A stretch of DNA of 64,000 bases from Amylibacter sp. (GCA_021775355.1 JAJFHZ010000022.1:62001-126000), one strand, 5' to 3'. Shown: positions 44,901-55,018, counted from the stretch's first letter. The notes: a model not told the origin generated them from the letters alone. Made by a program: numbers and translations.

Positions 44901-45434
44901 ATGAGTGAACCGCGTGAATTTGTCCCCATCACGATCGCTGTGCTGACCGTATCGGATACGCGCAAACTGGAAGATGACCGTTCGGGCGATATTCTGGTCG
45001 GCCGGATTGAGGCTGCGGGGCATATGCTGGCGGATCGCAAGATCATTCAGGATGAACGTGATCAGGTTGCGGATCAATTACGCACTTGGTGCAAAGATAA
45101 ATCGGTGGACGTAATCATCTCTACAGGTGGCACTGGCCTGACAGGGCGCGATGTAACCGTAGAAGCGCACCGCGATGTTTATGAAAAACAGATCGATGCG
45201 TTTTCCACATTGTTCACAATCATTTCGATCAAAAAAATAGGTACCTCTGCAGTACAATCCCGGGCTTGTGCCGGAGTGGCGTATGGCACATATATGTTTG
45301 CCCTGCCGGGTAGCCCGGGAGCATGCAAGGATGGGTGGGATGAAATCCTGCAACATCAGCTGGATTACCGCCATATGCCGTGCAACTTTATCGAAATGAT
45401 GCCGCGTCTTGACGAACATCTACGTCGCAAATAA
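44901..45434 (+). CDS. moaB: Molybdenum cofactor protein MoaB
   Basis: 177 residues of the MoaB/Mog family: ITIAVLTVSDTR, DVIISTGGTGLTGRDVTVEA and FALPGSPGACKDGWDEIL. It adenylates molybdopterin or acts as the MogA-like enzyme in cofactor assembly. It lies 3 bp after the UDG stop and 2 bp before the Nudix start. moaD/moaE lie about 10 kb upstream, so molybdenum cofactor genes are scattered. Confidence 0.93.
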   Translation: MSEPREFVPITIAVLTVSDTRKLEDDRSGDILVGRIEAAGHMLADRKIIQDERDQVADQLRTWCKDKSVDVIISTGGTGLTGRDVTVEAHRDVYEKQIDAFSTLFTIISIKKIGTSAVQSRACAGVAYGTYMFALPGSPGACKDGWDEILQHQLDYRHMPCNFIEMMPRLDEHLRRK

Positions 45435-45436
45435 CG

Positions 45437-45886
45437 ATGAGTGATGAATTTTATACGTTAGGCAGTTGGGAGAATCCCGGCAGTCTCAAGGCTGCGATTG
45501 TTTTACTAAGGGACAAGCACAGGCGTGTATCCATCCAATTCCGCGATGATTTCGAAGGTGTCAAGCTGGGTGGTCTTTGGGGATTTTTTGGGGGCGAAAT
45601 TGAAACCGGTGAAACCGCGAGGCAAGCTGTAGTACGTGAATTGGCAGAGGAAACCAGCATTGTGGTGGATCAGGATGCTATGATCCCTTTCGTTAAAACC
45701 CTATCGGAAACCAGTGGGAACGGGCAGTATTATGTGTTTCTTTGCTCGCGGATAGTTGACGTATCAGACCTATCTTTGCACGAAGGGGCAGGTTTTGCTT
45801 TTATCCATCATGGCCAACTTGATCAGTTTAACCTGATCCCAGCTGCACGCCGTGTGCTGTCCTATTACTTTGCGGACCATGGTTAA
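45437..45886 (+). CDS. Nudix hydrolase
   Basis: 149 residues with the Nudix box GGEIETGETARQAVVRELAE followed by ET; the box Gly before the last hydrophobic residue is Ser. Metal-dependent hydrolase of a nucleoside diphosphate derivative. Coupled to moaB (2 bp). Substrate not known. Confidence 0.88.
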   Translation: MSDEFYTLGSWENPGSLKAAIVLLRDKHRRVSIQFRDDFEGVKLGGLWGFFGGEIETGETARQAVVRELAEETSIVVDQDAMIPFVKTLSETSGNGQYYVFLCSRIVDVSDLSLHEGAGFAFIHHGQLDQFNLIPAARRVLSYYFADHG

Positions 45887-45977
45887 TTGCGAAAAATCAT
45901 TTGTCGGACACCGACGTAATGTTAGTTTACAAACGTATAAAACCTGAACAACCCTAACAAAGTGCACAGAGGGTATA

Positions 45978-47282
45978 ATGAGATTTATGATACGTGGCCT
46001 GTTTGGCCTGTTCCTTGCCACAATTACAGCGGCGCTGATATTGACCGCCGTGACCGTTGTGATGTCTGCACTGAAAGATGACCCGTCCGGTGCGCGGCAC
46101 GGCGGCGGCCCGCGCGAACGTATTTTTGCGGTGAATGTGGCAAAGGTTGTGCCGATTTCAGCCACACCCGTTATTGAAACTTTTGGCGAAGTAATTAGTG
46201 GGCGTACATTGGAATTGCGCGCGGCGTCTAACGGGGCATTGGTGCAAATATCGGATAATTTCCGCGAAGGTGGTGTAGTGCAACAGGATGAGTTGTTGTT
46301 TCAAACTGACCCCGCGACCGCTTCGGCAAACGCAAAACTGTCACAAGCGGCTCTTGATGAAGCGAAAGCGGAATTGACGGAAGCCAATGAAGCGCTGGGT
46401 TTGGCTGGGGATGAACTGGTGGCGGCACAGCATCAATATACATTGCGCCAGCAGGTTTTAACACGCCAGACATCGTTGCGCGAACGTGGTGTCGGAACTG
46501 AAACTGCACTGGAAACAGCAGCCTTGGCTGCGTCTGCGGCAGAGCAGGCCACGTTAGTTAAACGTCAGGCGTTCGCCAATGCAAAAGCGCGTATCAATCG
46601 TGCAAAAATTGCCCTGTCGCGCAGTTATATCAATTACACCGAAGCTAGGCGAATATTGGCCGAAACCGCGATTGCGGCAAAGTTCGACGGTGTCCTAAGT
46701 GATGTCACAGGTGACTTGGGCGCGCTGGTAAACGCAGGCGAACGTTTGGCAAAATTGATCGACCCGAGCGCGCTGGAAGTGGCTTTTCGCATTTCAAATA
46801 CTGAATTTAATCATCTTACGGCCAGTGGTCAGCCCATTGGCCAGGCCAAAGTGACGGTGCGTTTTGTTGGTATCGATGCCGAAATACCCGCGATCATTGA
46901 TCGTGTTAGTGCTGCCGTAGGCGAAGGGCAAACGGGGCGCGAATTATATGCATCACTTGAAGCGGATAAGGTTGCAACCGTGCGCCCCGGTGATTTTGTT
47001 TCGGTGCGATTGGAAGAACCGGCTCTTGATAATGTAACTATTTTACCTGCTACAGCGGTTTCCGCGGCGGGCGAAGTTATGGTCTTGGGGCAAGGTGATC
47101 GTTTGGAAGCGTTAAATGTTAAGGTTCTGCGCAAACAGGGTGATGCGGTTATTGTTGCGATCGGAAAACTGTCAGGGCGCGAGGTTATTCTAGAACGTGC
47201 GCCACAGCTAGGTGCAGGTATCAAGGTCGATCCGCGGCGTACTGATAACACGCCGTTGCAAGTGAAAACGACGGGTGGCTAG
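45978..47282 (+). CDS. RND efflux periplasmic adaptor (HlyD/MFP family)
   Basis: 434 residues. An N-terminal membrane anchor (about 7-30), then the lipoyl-like half (RTLELRAASNGALVQI), a long helical hairpin (about 105-195, heptad-rich), the second lipoyl half (LAETAIAAKFDGVLSDV), and beta-barrel and membrane-proximal domains. It bridges the inner-membrane pump and an outer-membrane channel. The pump gene starts 3 bp after its stop. Confidence 0.92.
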   Translation: MRFMIRGLFGLFLATITAALILTAVTVVMSALKDDPSGARHGGGPRERIFAVNVAKVVPISATPVIETFGEVISGRTLELRAASNGALVQISDNFREGGVVQQDELLFQTDPATASANAKLSQAALDEAKAELTEANEALGLAGDELVAAQHQYTLRQQVLTRQTSLRERGVGTETALETAALAASAAEQATLVKRQAFANAKARINRAKIALSRSYINYTEARRILAETAIAAKFDGVLSDVTGDLGALVNAGERLAKLIDPSALEVAFRISNTEFNHLTASGQPIGQAKVTVRFVGIDAEIPAIIDRVSAAVGEGQTGRELYASLEADKVATVRPGDFVSVRLEEPALDNVTILPATAVSAAGEVMVLGQGDRLEALNVKVLRKQGDAVIVAIGKLSGREVILERAPQLGAGIKVDPRRTDNTPLQVKTTGG

Positions 47283-47285
47283 GTC

Positions 47286-50200
47286 ATGGCGATGCGGCAA
47301 CTTCCAAAATCTGCGGGCGGTATCCTGTCATATTTTACCCGCCATGGTACAGCGGCGAACCTGTTGTTGGTTATTATGCTGGTTCTGGGGTTTACCGCTT
47401 CTACCCAAATCCGTTCACAGTTTTTCCCCGATGTTATTGTCAATAATGTCACTGTCACTGTCGAATGGGACGGTGCAGGGCCGGTAGAAATTGATGACGG
47501 GGTCGTGGCCTTGTTAGAGCCTGTGTTTCTTGCGATTGAAGGCGTTGAAAGCAGTTCATCCAACGCCAGCGAAGGCCGCGCCACAATTTTTCTGGAGTTT
47601 GAACCGGATTGGGATATGGCACGTGCCGATGATGATGTGAATGCGGCAGTGGATAGCGTGACCGATCTGCCCGACGGTATAGATGACCCGGTTGTACGTC
47701 GTGGCGCGTGGCGTGACCGTGTGACGGATGTGGTGATCACAGGGTCGGTGCCGCCCGAACAACTGGGCCGTTTTGCCGATGAATTTGTGGCGCGATTGTT
47801 CCGCGAAGGGGTGACGCGCACTACTATTCGCGGGGTTTCTGCCCCTGAAATTGTGGTGTCCGCACCTGAGCTGTCCCTAATTCAGCATGATGTAACTTTA
47901 CGCCAAATCGCCGAGGTTATTGCGGGTGAAGTGAATACGGACCCTGCGGGCGATGTGGCGGGTGGTTCGGCGCGGGTGAAAACCGGGATTGAAAAACGTA
48001 CGGCTGAAGACATTCAATCCATTGTGGTGAAATCAAATCCAGATGGCTCTAAAATACGAATTTTGGATGTGGCATCGGTTGAAGCTTTGGACAGTGATAG
48101 GGATCGTGCGTATTTTGTCGGTGATAAACCTGCGATTTCCATTCGCGTTGACCGCGCCGATCAGGGCGATGCGATTCAGATGCAGGCCACCGTGCAGCAG
48201 GTTGCCGACATGATGCAACAGATCCTGCCTAACGGTGTTACGATTGATCTGATCCGCACCCGTTCTCAAGCCATTTCGGACCGTCTGGGTATTCTTCTGG
48301 ACAACGGTATTATGGGATTGGCCTTGGTCATTATGTTGTTGTTTTTGTTTTTGAATGCCCGCACCGCATTTTGGGTGGCCGCAGGTATTCCTGCTGCAAT
48401 GTTTGCCGCAATTGCCGCTATGTATATGGCCGGGTTGACCATTAACATGGTGTCCTTGTTTGGCCTGATCATTTGCCTTGGTATCGTTGTGGACGATGCA
48501 ATTGTGGTGGGGGAACACGCAGATTTTCGCACCCGCATACTAGGTGAAGATGCTGTAACGGCCTCGGAAAATGCAGCACGGCGCATGGCCCCGCCGGTGT
48601 TTGCGGCAACCGTGACAACCGTGTTGGCATTCTGGAGCCTGACTTTTGTAGGGGGCCATTTCGGCACTTTAATCATTGATATCCCCCTAACTGTGATTAT
48701 TGTTTTGCTGGCGTCACTGGTGGAATGTTTTGTGATCTTGCCAAATCACATGAGCCACTCCATCGGGAAACAAGCTGATAAATGGTACGATTTGCCTAGC
48801 AAATTGTTTAACCGCTTTTTCAAAAAATTTCGCGATACGGCGTTCAAGTTTTTCATGTATTGGGTCTTGGTGTTCCGCTATCCCGTACTTGCGTTGGTCT
48901 GTTTGGTTCTGGCCTCGCAGCTTGCATTGTTTTTCAATGGTGATGTGAAATGGTGGTTCTTTAATGCACCTGAACGCGGCTCAATATCTGCCAATATAGC
49001 AATGTTGCCGGGGGCCGATCGTGACGATACTTTGGAAATGGTGCGCGAATTACAGCGCACGGTGCAGGTAACCGCGAAACAATATGAAGACAAATACGGT
49101 GTGAATCCCGTGACCTATGTGATGGCCGAGATCGGTGGCAATACCGGGCGGGGCTTGTCGGGTACGGAAACAAAAGATAAAGATCTTCTGGGTTCAATAG
49201 CGGTGGAATTGATCGATGCGGACTTTCGTCCCTACACGTCTTTCGTGTTTTTGGGCAGTGTCAAAGAAGCCGTGCGCAATCACGCGCAACTGGAAACCAT
49301 CAGCTTTCGCCGTTGGCGCTCTGGCCCGGGCGGTGATGCATTGGACGTACAGTTTTTTGGCGCCAGTACCGAAGTTTTAAAACAGGCCGCCGAAGCGTTG
49401 AAAACGGAAATGTCCAAATCCTCGGAAGTGTCGTCACTGGAAGATACTTTGGCTTACGACAAAGAAGAACTGATCTTGGAACTGACCCCGCAGGGTCAAG
49501 CGCTGGGCTTTACCATTGATGCAATAGGCCGCGAATTGCGGGATCGTTTGAACGGTATCACGGCGGCTTCTTTTCCCGTTGGCGGGCGTACATCCGATGT
49601 GATAGTGCGATTGGTTGAAACGGAACTGACAGCGGATTTTCTTGATAAAACCCAAATGCGCACCACAACCGGTGAATATGTAAACCTGTCCGATATTGTG
49701 TCGGTGCAAACCAAGTCTGGGTTTTCCACGGTGCGTCGTGAAAACGGTATTCGGGTGGTTACTGTGACGGGGGATATTTCTGAAGATGATCCTGCACGTG
49801 CGCAGGAGATCGTTGATAGCTTGCGCAGTAATATACTGCCTGAAATAGCATCAAAAATGGGGGTAAAATGGCGTTTATCGGGTCTGGCAGAACAGGAACA
49901 GGATTTTTTGACTGACGCGTTGAAGGGTTTTATCCTATGTCTGCTTGGTATTTATCTGGCACTGACATGGATTTTTGCAAGCTGGTCGCGCCCCATCGTG
50001 GTGATGTCGATCATTCCTTTTGGGTTGGTTGGTGCTATTTATGGTCATTATGTCTGGGATACACCTTTATCGATCTTTTCGGTTGTCGGTTTGTTGGGAA
50101 TGAGCGGGATCATTATTAACGATTCGATTGTTCTGATAACAACGATTGATGAGTACGCGCAAAAACGCGGGCTGCTCCCTGCGATTGTGGATGCCACTGC

Positions 50201-50696
50201 GGATCGTTTGCGCCCTGTTTTACTGACGACACTGACGACTGTGCTTGGCCTTATGCCGCTTTTGTTCGAAACCTCGCGTCAGGCGTTGTTTCTGAAACCA
50301 ACCGTGATCACCCTGTGTTACGGCTTGGGTTTCGGCATGTTGCTGGTGTTGTTGATTGTGCCGTCATTGGTTGTGGTGCAAAAAGATGTGTCCAGCCTAT
50401 TTATTACGTTACGCCGTATCTTGCAGGCAAATAAAATGCCCGCAAAGTTCCGTGCCCTGTTCATTGCTGCCGCTCTTGCCTCGACCCTTTTGCTGGCAAT
50501 CAGTTCGGGTTATCTGGCGGTGACGCAAACCGCAGCACCCTGGATTGCGAAAGTTCTGCCGGATCAATTGGCGGGTATTGCGCAAACTGCGCCGATCATG
50601 GCGACATTGTTATGCGTATTGATCGGATTGTTGGGAATTATGCTGCTGACAAGTGTTGCATTGGTATTTTTGGTCCGTGGGCACAAAACAATCTAA
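47286..50696 (+). CDS. RND-family efflux pump permease
   Basis: 1136 residues, twelve membrane helices and two large periplasmic loops. TM4 carries the proton-relay Asp pair (GIVVDDAIVVGEHADF), and the second half has GIIINDSIVLITTIDE. It exports hydrophobic compounds by proton motive force, with the adaptor just upstream. A TolC-type partner is not in the operon. A C-terminal extension adds two more hydrophobic segments (about 1055-1080 and 1105-1130) beyond the normal RND end. Its stop interlocks with the convergent DsbD-like gene. Confidence 0.94.
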   Translation: MAMRQLPKSAGGILSYFTRHGTAANLLLVIMLVLGFTASTQIRSQFFPDVIVNNVTVTVEWDGAGPVEIDDGVVALLEPVFLAIEGVESSSSNASEGRATIFLEFEPDWDMARADDDVNAAVDSVTDLPDGIDDPVVRRGAWRDRVTDVVITGSVPPEQLGRFADEFVARLFREGVTRTTIRGVSAPEIVVSAPELSLIQHDVTLRQIAEVIAGEVNTDPAGDVAGGSARVKTGIEKRTAEDIQSIVVKSNPDGSKIRILDVASVEALDSDRDRAYFVGDKPAISIRVDRADQGDAIQMQATVQQVADMMQQILPNGVTIDLIRTRSQAISDRLGILLDNGIMGLALVIMLLFLFLNARTAFWVAAGIPAAMFAAIAAMYMAGLTINMVSLFGLIICLGIVVDDAIVVGEHADFRTRILGEDAVTASENAARRMAPPVFAATVTTVLAFWSLTFVGGHFGTLIIDIPLTVIIVLLASLVECFVILPNHMSHSIGKQADKWYDLPSKLFNRFFKKFRDTAFKFFMYWVLVFRYPVLALVCLVLASQLALFFNGDVKWWFFNAPERGSISANIAMLPGADRDDTLEMVRELQRTVQVTAKQYEDKYGVNPVTYVMAEIGGNTGRGLSGTETKDKDLLGSIAVELIDADFRPYTSFVFLGSVKEAVRNHAQLETISFRRWRSGPGGDALDVQFFGASTEVLKQAAEALKTEMSKSSEVSSLEDTLAYDKEELILELTPQGQALGFTIDAIGRELRDRLNGITAASFPVGGRTSDVIVRLVETELTADFLDKTQMRTTTGEYVNLSDIVSVQTKSGFSTVRRENGIRVVTVTGDISEDDPARAQEIVDSLRSNILPEIASKMGVKWRLSGLAEQEQDFLTDALKGFILCLLGIYLALTWIFASWSRPIVVMSIIPFGLVGAIYGHYVWDTPLSIFSVVGLLGMSGIIINDSIVLITTIDEYAQKRGLLPAIVDATADRLRPVLLTTLTTVLGLMPLLFETSRQALFLKPTVITLCYGLGFGMLLVLLIVPSLVVVQKDVSSLFITLRRILQANKMPAKFRALFIAAALASTLLLAISSGYLAVTQTAAPWIAKVLPDQLAGIAQTAPIMATLLCVLIGLLGIMLLTSVALVFLVRGHKTI

Positions 50697-51505
50697 TCTG
50701 CGTTTAGGCAGCCGTTTATTTCAATTGCTTGCGTGTCACCGATCAGTGTGACACGCAACTTGTTTTGATCCAGAATAAATGGTGTATCGGAATAGGACAT
50801 AAGCTCGGCTTGTGCCATCACAACGGTTTCAGTGCGTTTCAGGTCCGTTTGTACTATCCATATGTCAGGTGCTGCAAACTCAATGACGGTTAGGTCAATG
50901 TCGGGTACGGTGTCTTTAAATGTGATATTTGCAGCAATATTCAGACCATCCTTTATGGGCTCGACCTTGCATGATACCGATTGAACCCCACTGTCTTTTG
51001 CCGAACGTGGCCCTGCCGCAAGGGCTGTTTTTATCAGGGAATGATCCATGGAATTGTTGTCTGTCAATACCGCTTCAATGGTGGCACTTGCAGGAATACA
51101 GACTTCGTTGCAAAGGCCATAATCGATCTGTGATTTAATCTTGACAGGCTTGCCATCCACAGATGGTTTAATCTCAATCGGCAAGATGAAATCACCCTTA
51201 TAGCCAAGGGTGTTGATACCATTTTGGATATACAGCTTGGGCGAAGGCCAATGAAACGTTACCGTGGACAGGTTTTTAGACCCTGCCCAATCAAAGCTTG
51301 GTGGAATACCACTTGCCCCCGGTGCGCGCCAATAGGTTTTCCAGCCGTCTTCCAACGTAAAATGAACAGCTGCCATATACGTCCCGTTTGCCGTATGCCA
51401 GCCCTGTATAACTTCAATATTTTTCAGCCCCATTTGCGCTGACGCGTCCTGCGCCGCAACGGGTGTTGCCAGCATGGCAATGGCACTGATTGTCTTTATC
51501 ATCAT
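50693..51505 (-). CDS. DsbD alpha-domain-like exported protein
   Basis: About 270 residues from the ATG at 51505 (alternatives at 51502 or 51526). Signal peptide (cleavage near AAQDA), then an immunoglobulin-like fold resembling the N-terminal alpha domain of DsbD: WRAPGASGIPPSFDWAGSKN and a disulfide motif YGLCNEVCIPASA. It has no membrane or thioredoxin part, so it is a stand-alone periplasmic redox partner. What reduces it is not visible; CcdA-like genes are not nearby. It could serve cytochrome c maturation or protein disulfides. Confidence 0.78.
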   Translation of the reverse strand: MMIKTISAIAMLATPVAAQDASAQMGLKNIEVIQGWHTANGTYMAAVHFTLEDGWKTYWRAPGASGIPPSFDWAGSKNLSTVTFHWPSPKLYIQNGINTLGYKGDFILPIEIKPSVDGKPVKIKSQIDYGLCNEVCIPASATIEAVLTDNNSMDHSLIKTALAAGPRSAKDSGVQSVSCKVEPIKDGLNIAANITFKDTVPDIDLTVIEFAAPDIWIVQTDLKRTETVVMAQAELMSYSDTPFILDQNKLRVTLIGDTQAIEINGCLNAD

Positions 51506-51636
51506 AGGGTGCGGGCCTTGTATCATTCTGCCTATTTATATCTTTATCGATGAACTGGAAATCACATTTTGGCGACTTCCCGCACGTGGCAAGATCATCT
51601 CTTGCGCATCGGGGCATTCTATCCCATCTTCAATAT

Positions 51637-52212
51637 ATGAACAAGAAAACAGAATTACCACATTTGGACGGAAAACTTCTGATCGCAATGCCGGGCATGG
51701 GCGACCCAAGGTTTGATAAAGCTCTTATTTATATGTGTGCCCATTCTGCAGACGGGGCGATGGGATTGATTGTGAATAAGCCTGCAATTGATTTGCAATT
51801 CTCTGATCTGCTTGATCAGCTGGATATTACACCGGCCAAATCCTTTCGCCCGATAGAAGTGCATTTTGGTGGACCGGTCGAACATGGCCGCGGGTTTGTG
51901 CTGCATTCAAAAGACTACATTGCCAAAGATTCGACCCTAGAGGTCAATGACGAATTCGGTATGACCGCAACATTGGATATTCTGGAAGACATATCGCAAG
52001 GCAATGGTCCGAATTCTTGCCTTTTGGCCCTAGGATATGCCGGTTGGGGGCCGGGGCAGTTAGAAGATGAAATTCGCGCTAACGGCTGGCTGACCTGTGA
52101 TGCGGATGCGGCATTGATATTCTCTGACAAAAATAAGGGTAAATGGGGTGGGGCGATCGAAAGCCTTGGCATCGATCCGCGTCTATTGTCGGCAGAGGGT
52201 GGCACGGCTTAG
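51637..52212 (+). CDS. YqgE/AlgH family protein
   Basis: 191 residues from the ATG at 51637 (MNKKTELPHLDGKLLIAMPGM); the longer frame from 51550 is less likely. Family signatures LLIAMPGMGDPRFDKALIYM, GLIVNKPAIDLQFSDLL, HFGGPVEHGRGFVLHSKDY and LLALGYAGWGPGQLEDEIRANGWL are complete. Function of the YqgE/AlgH family is unclear (linked to alginate regulation in Pseudomonas). Stop interlocks with the convergent tsaC gene. Confidence 0.92.
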   Translation: MNKKTELPHLDGKLLIAMPGMGDPRFDKALIYMCAHSADGAMGLIVNKPAIDLQFSDLLDQLDITPAKSFRPIEVHFGGPVEHGRGFVLHSKDYIAKDSTLEVNDEFGMTATLDILEDISQGNGPNSCLLALGYAGWGPGQLEDEIRANGWLTCDADAALIFSDKNKGKWGGAIESLGIDPRLLSAEGGTA

Positions 52213-53168
52213 GGTCGTGGTGCAGCAGCCCGCTTCAAACGATCATTGATTGCAAGCCCAAGTCCCGACATTGGGATGGGGCTGATTGCTATTCCGTCTA
52301 GTGCCAGTGCATCCATTTTGCGCAGATACGAAAATAGATTGGCTGCGGCTTCGATCAGATCGCCTGTGGGTGACAGGTTCAGAGCCGCATCCGCGCAATC
52401 GGGGCCAAACCCCAGCAAAACCTCATGGTCTTTAACGGCGCCGACATTCAATCGCACCTGCGCCTTTGGCGCATAATGGGATTTTAATTGCCCTGGTGAT
52501 TGCGGCGTTTTCGGATCACTTGACGTAGCAATACCCTGTCCTAAAACGTTTGTAATTTGTTCGACCGATACTCCGCCAGCGCGTAACAGGGACACTTTCG
52601 ATCCTTCGATTTTCAAAATAGTCGATTCCAGCCCTACAGTGCAATTCCCGCCATCAAGAACTGCGTTAATTTTACCGTTCATGTCGGCTATAACATGGGC
52701 TGCTTGCGTTGGGCTGATACGCCCCGACGGGTTGGCTGAAGGTGCTGCAAGCGGGCCATTGAAAGCATTCAACAAAGCCTGTGCAACAGGATGCTGCGGA
52801 ATGCGAATTGCAACACTGTCCAGACCGGCAGTGACCAGTTCAGATAGGTCATGATTTTTTGTCAGGGGTAATACCAGCGTTAATGGCCCGGGCCAAAATT
52901 CTGCCGCCAAAGATAACGCCAGATCATTAAATCCGGCATATCGTTTTGCCGTATCCAGATCTGCCACATGCACAATCAACGGATTAAAACTAGGCCTGCC
53001 TTTGGCTGCATAAACACTGGCCACCGCGTGACCGTTGCGTGCGTCGGCCCCAAGCCCGTAAACAGTTTCGGTCGGGAACGCGACAAGCCCGCCCGCAGAC
53101 AAAATTGTGGCAGCCCGGTTCACACCACATTGATCGGCAGTTAAAACCTTGGTCTGCAAATCAGCCAT
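52209..53168 (-). CDS. tsaC: L-threonylcarbamoyladenylate synthase (Sua5/TsaC)
   Basis: 319 residues, the Sua5 form with a C-terminal extension. The YrdC domain begins AATILSAGGLVAFPTETVYGLGADA and contains AAKGRPSFNPLIVHV, AAPSANPSGRISPT and GLESTILKIEG; the PGQLKSHYAPK sequence marks the linker to the Sua5 domain. It makes the threonylcarbamoyl-AMP used for t6A37, the substrate of the MtaB enzyme at 16166. Single gene, convergent with yqgE. Confidence 0.94.
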   Translation of the reverse strand: MADLQTKVLTADQCGVNRAATILSAGGLVAFPTETVYGLGADARNGHAVASVYAAKGRPSFNPLIVHVADLDTAKRYAGFNDLALSLAAEFWPGPLTLVLPLTKNHDLSELVTAGLDSVAIRIPQHPVAQALLNAFNGPLAAPSANPSGRISPTQAAHVIADMNGKINAVLDGGNCTVGLESTILKIEGSKVSLLRAGGVSVEQITNVLGQGIATSSDPKTPQSPGQLKSHYAPKAQVRLNVGAVKDHEVLLGFGPDCADAALNLSPTGDLIEAAANLFSYLRKMDALALDGIAISPIPMSGLGLAINDRLKRAAAPRP

Positions 53169-53287
53169 CTGACGTTAATTCCATGTTGTCGGCGCCGCAT
53201 CATCGCGCTACCGTGCAAAAGTTGGCCAGTCTTAAACTGACATCAGACAGGATGCAAAGACTCTGTTTCTAATGGAAGTGTAATCGG

Positions 53288-54328
53288 ATGAATAAAATGT
53301 TTGGAAATATCGACTTTCCATTTGCAACCCCACCTGAAGAGGGTGAGGCTATTGAGATTGCGAAAGGTATCCTGTGGATACGCCTACCACTACCGATGGC
53401 ACTTAATCATGTTAATATCTATGCGCTGGATGACGGTGATGGTTGGTTGATCATTGACACGGGCTATCATTCCAAACGTGGGGTGAAGCTGTGGGAAACC
53501 CTATTGGCAGGGCCATTACAGGGTAAGCCTGTGAAAAAAGTACTGATGACGCATCACCACCCCGATCATATCGGCAATGTCGGCTGGTTTCAAAAACATC
53601 ACAATGTTGAACTAATCTCAACCCGTACCGCATGGCTTTATTCGCGTATGATGACCCTGGACGTGCAGGAAGAATGGCCACATGAACTGGCCGCTTATTA
53701 TAAATCAACGGGCATGGATAAAGCGGCCTATGAAGAACGTTTGAACAATAGACCGTTTAATTACGCTGATATTGTACACCCCATGCCACTTGGCTTTACA
53801 CGTATTTGTCAGAATGATGTGCTGACAATCGGTGACCGTACATGGACGGTTCACGTTGGAAACGGCCATGCGCCTGCACATGCAACACTATGGTGTAATG
53901 AAGAACCGCTGGTGCTTGCCGGTGATCAAATTCTACCGGGCATTTCTTCAAATATAGGGGTTTATGCAACGGAACCGGATGCCGACCCACTATCGGAGTG
54001 GTTGGAAAGTTGTACCCGCTTATCGACAATTGCGTCCGAGGATCATTTTGTATTTCCGGGCCACAAACTGCCCTTTACCGGGCTTCCCGCACGCCTGAAC
54101 CAATTGATTGAAAACCACCATAGTTGCCTTGACCGGTTAGAAAAGTTCCTCAAAGAACCTAAAACTGCGGTGGACTGTTTTCCGATGCTGTTCAAACGTA
54201 AAATCGAAGGTGGCAATTACGGACTGGCGATGGTTGAAGCGATGGCGCATTTGAACCATTTGTTGATGGCGGGCAAGGTAACAAGAACAGCCGATGATGA
54301 TGGGGTTTGGATTTGGCAAAGCAAATAA
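53288..54328 (+). CDS. Metallo-beta-lactamase fold hydrolase
   Basis: 346 residues. The zinc-binding motif is THHHPDHIGNVGW, with GNGHAPAH, LVLAGDQILPG and FPGHKLP giving the remaining ligands; a C-terminal helical domain follows (about 270-346). Resembles the glyoxalase-II-like or lactonase-like group. Substrate is not known. The next gene (DUF6173-like) starts 8 bp after its stop. Confidence 0.9.
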   Translation: MNKMFGNIDFPFATPPEEGEAIEIAKGILWIRLPLPMALNHVNIYALDDGDGWLIIDTGYHSKRGVKLWETLLAGPLQGKPVKKVLMTHHHPDHIGNVGWFQKHHNVELISTRTAWLYSRMMTLDVQEEWPHELAAYYKSTGMDKAAYEERLNNRPFNYADIVHPMPLGFTRICQNDVLTIGDRTWTVHVGNGHAPAHATLWCNEEPLVLAGDQILPGISSNIGVYATEPDADPLSEWLESCTRLSTIASEDHFVFPGHKLPFTGLPARLNQLIENHHSCLDRLEKFLKEPKTAVDCFPMLFKRKIEGGNYGLAMVEAMAHLNHLLMAGKVTRTADDDGVWIWQSK

Positions 54329-54336
54329 AAACGAAC

Positions 54337-54807
54337 ATGTCCGATCAGATTAAAACTACCGCAGAAGCAATAGAGGCGGCCGCTTTACCCGAAGCCTATG
54401 CCGTGAGGATTGATTCTGAAACGGGCGAACGCGTTGCCCCGAAACCGTTGCCTGCAGGGATAACCCAAAAGTCACTGGAAGAAAAATCACCCGCTGAATG
54501 GGCCTATGAACGCATCGTGCTTTATATCAAAGACTTTGAAGAGCAACTGGATAGCGAACATGAAGTGGCCATGGGGTTTACAGGCGGTGATGTTGGAACG
54601 CTGAAAATCCAGGGCATGGGCTACTTTGCCCCTGATATCCTTACGTTTTATGGCGAAGATCCTAATGGATCGAAGGTACAGCTGGTTCAGCATGTCAGCC
54701 AGTTAAGCGTAATGCTGGTTGCCGCCACGAAAGAGAATAAACAGGAAGAACCAAACCGTATAGGGTTTCAATTGGCAAAAGATTTGGAAGAAGCAACCAT
54801 TGGATAA
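54337..54807 (+). CDS. DUF6173-like conserved protein
   Basis: 156 residues from the ATG at 54337 (a TTG at 54307 would overlap the previous gene). Core signature PAEWAYERIVLYIKDFEEQLD, HEVAMGFTGGDVGTLKIQGMGYFAPDILTFYGED and QLVQHVSQLSVMLVA. I associate it with a Rhodobacterales-type family (DUF6173) of unknown function. Cytosolic, no signal or membrane segment. Coupled to the MBL gene. Confidence 0.8.
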   Translation: MSDQIKTTAEAIEAAALPEAYAVRIDSETGERVAPKPLPAGITQKSLEEKSPAEWAYERIVLYIKDFEEQLDSEHEVAMGFTGGDVGTLKIQGMGYFAPDILTFYGEDPNGSKVQLVQHVSQLSVMLVAATKENKQEEPNRIGFQLAKDLEEATIG

Positions 54808-54883
54808 GAAAATACGCATCATGGCTTTGCAAAAGCACGAAATTGTGAAATACACGTCAAAAAAAATAAGATAGGAAATGGTC

Positions 54884-55018
54884 ATGGCAAAATATGTACA
54901 CGGCGAAATGAATGTAACAGCACAAGAAGCTGCCTTTAACGGGTTTATCCGTTGGGTTATACGGGTTTCATGTATCAGTATCGCCGTTTTGATTTTTCTG
55001 GCGATTTTTAACTCGTAA
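54884..55018 (+). CDS. aa3-type cytochrome c oxidase subunit IV (44 residues)
   Basis: Begins ATG at 54884 with ribosome site ataggaa. The polar head MAKYVHGEMNVTAQEAAFNGF is followed by one membrane helix (VIRVSCISIAVLIFLAIF) and a short tail. This is the bacterial aa3 oxidase subunit IV family, a single-helix accessory subunit in Rhodobacterales and Paracoccus. It lies apart from the main oxidase subunit genes, as is common for this subunit. Confidence 0.8.
   Translation: MAKYVHGEMNVTAQEAAFNGFIRWVIRVSCISIAVLIFLAIFNS

Noticed and set aside
54592-54786. Additional gene hidden between the DUF6173-like gene and subunit IV
   Set aside because: I found only the 44-residue subunit IV frame there; the remaining gap is too short and shows no other start with a ribosome site.
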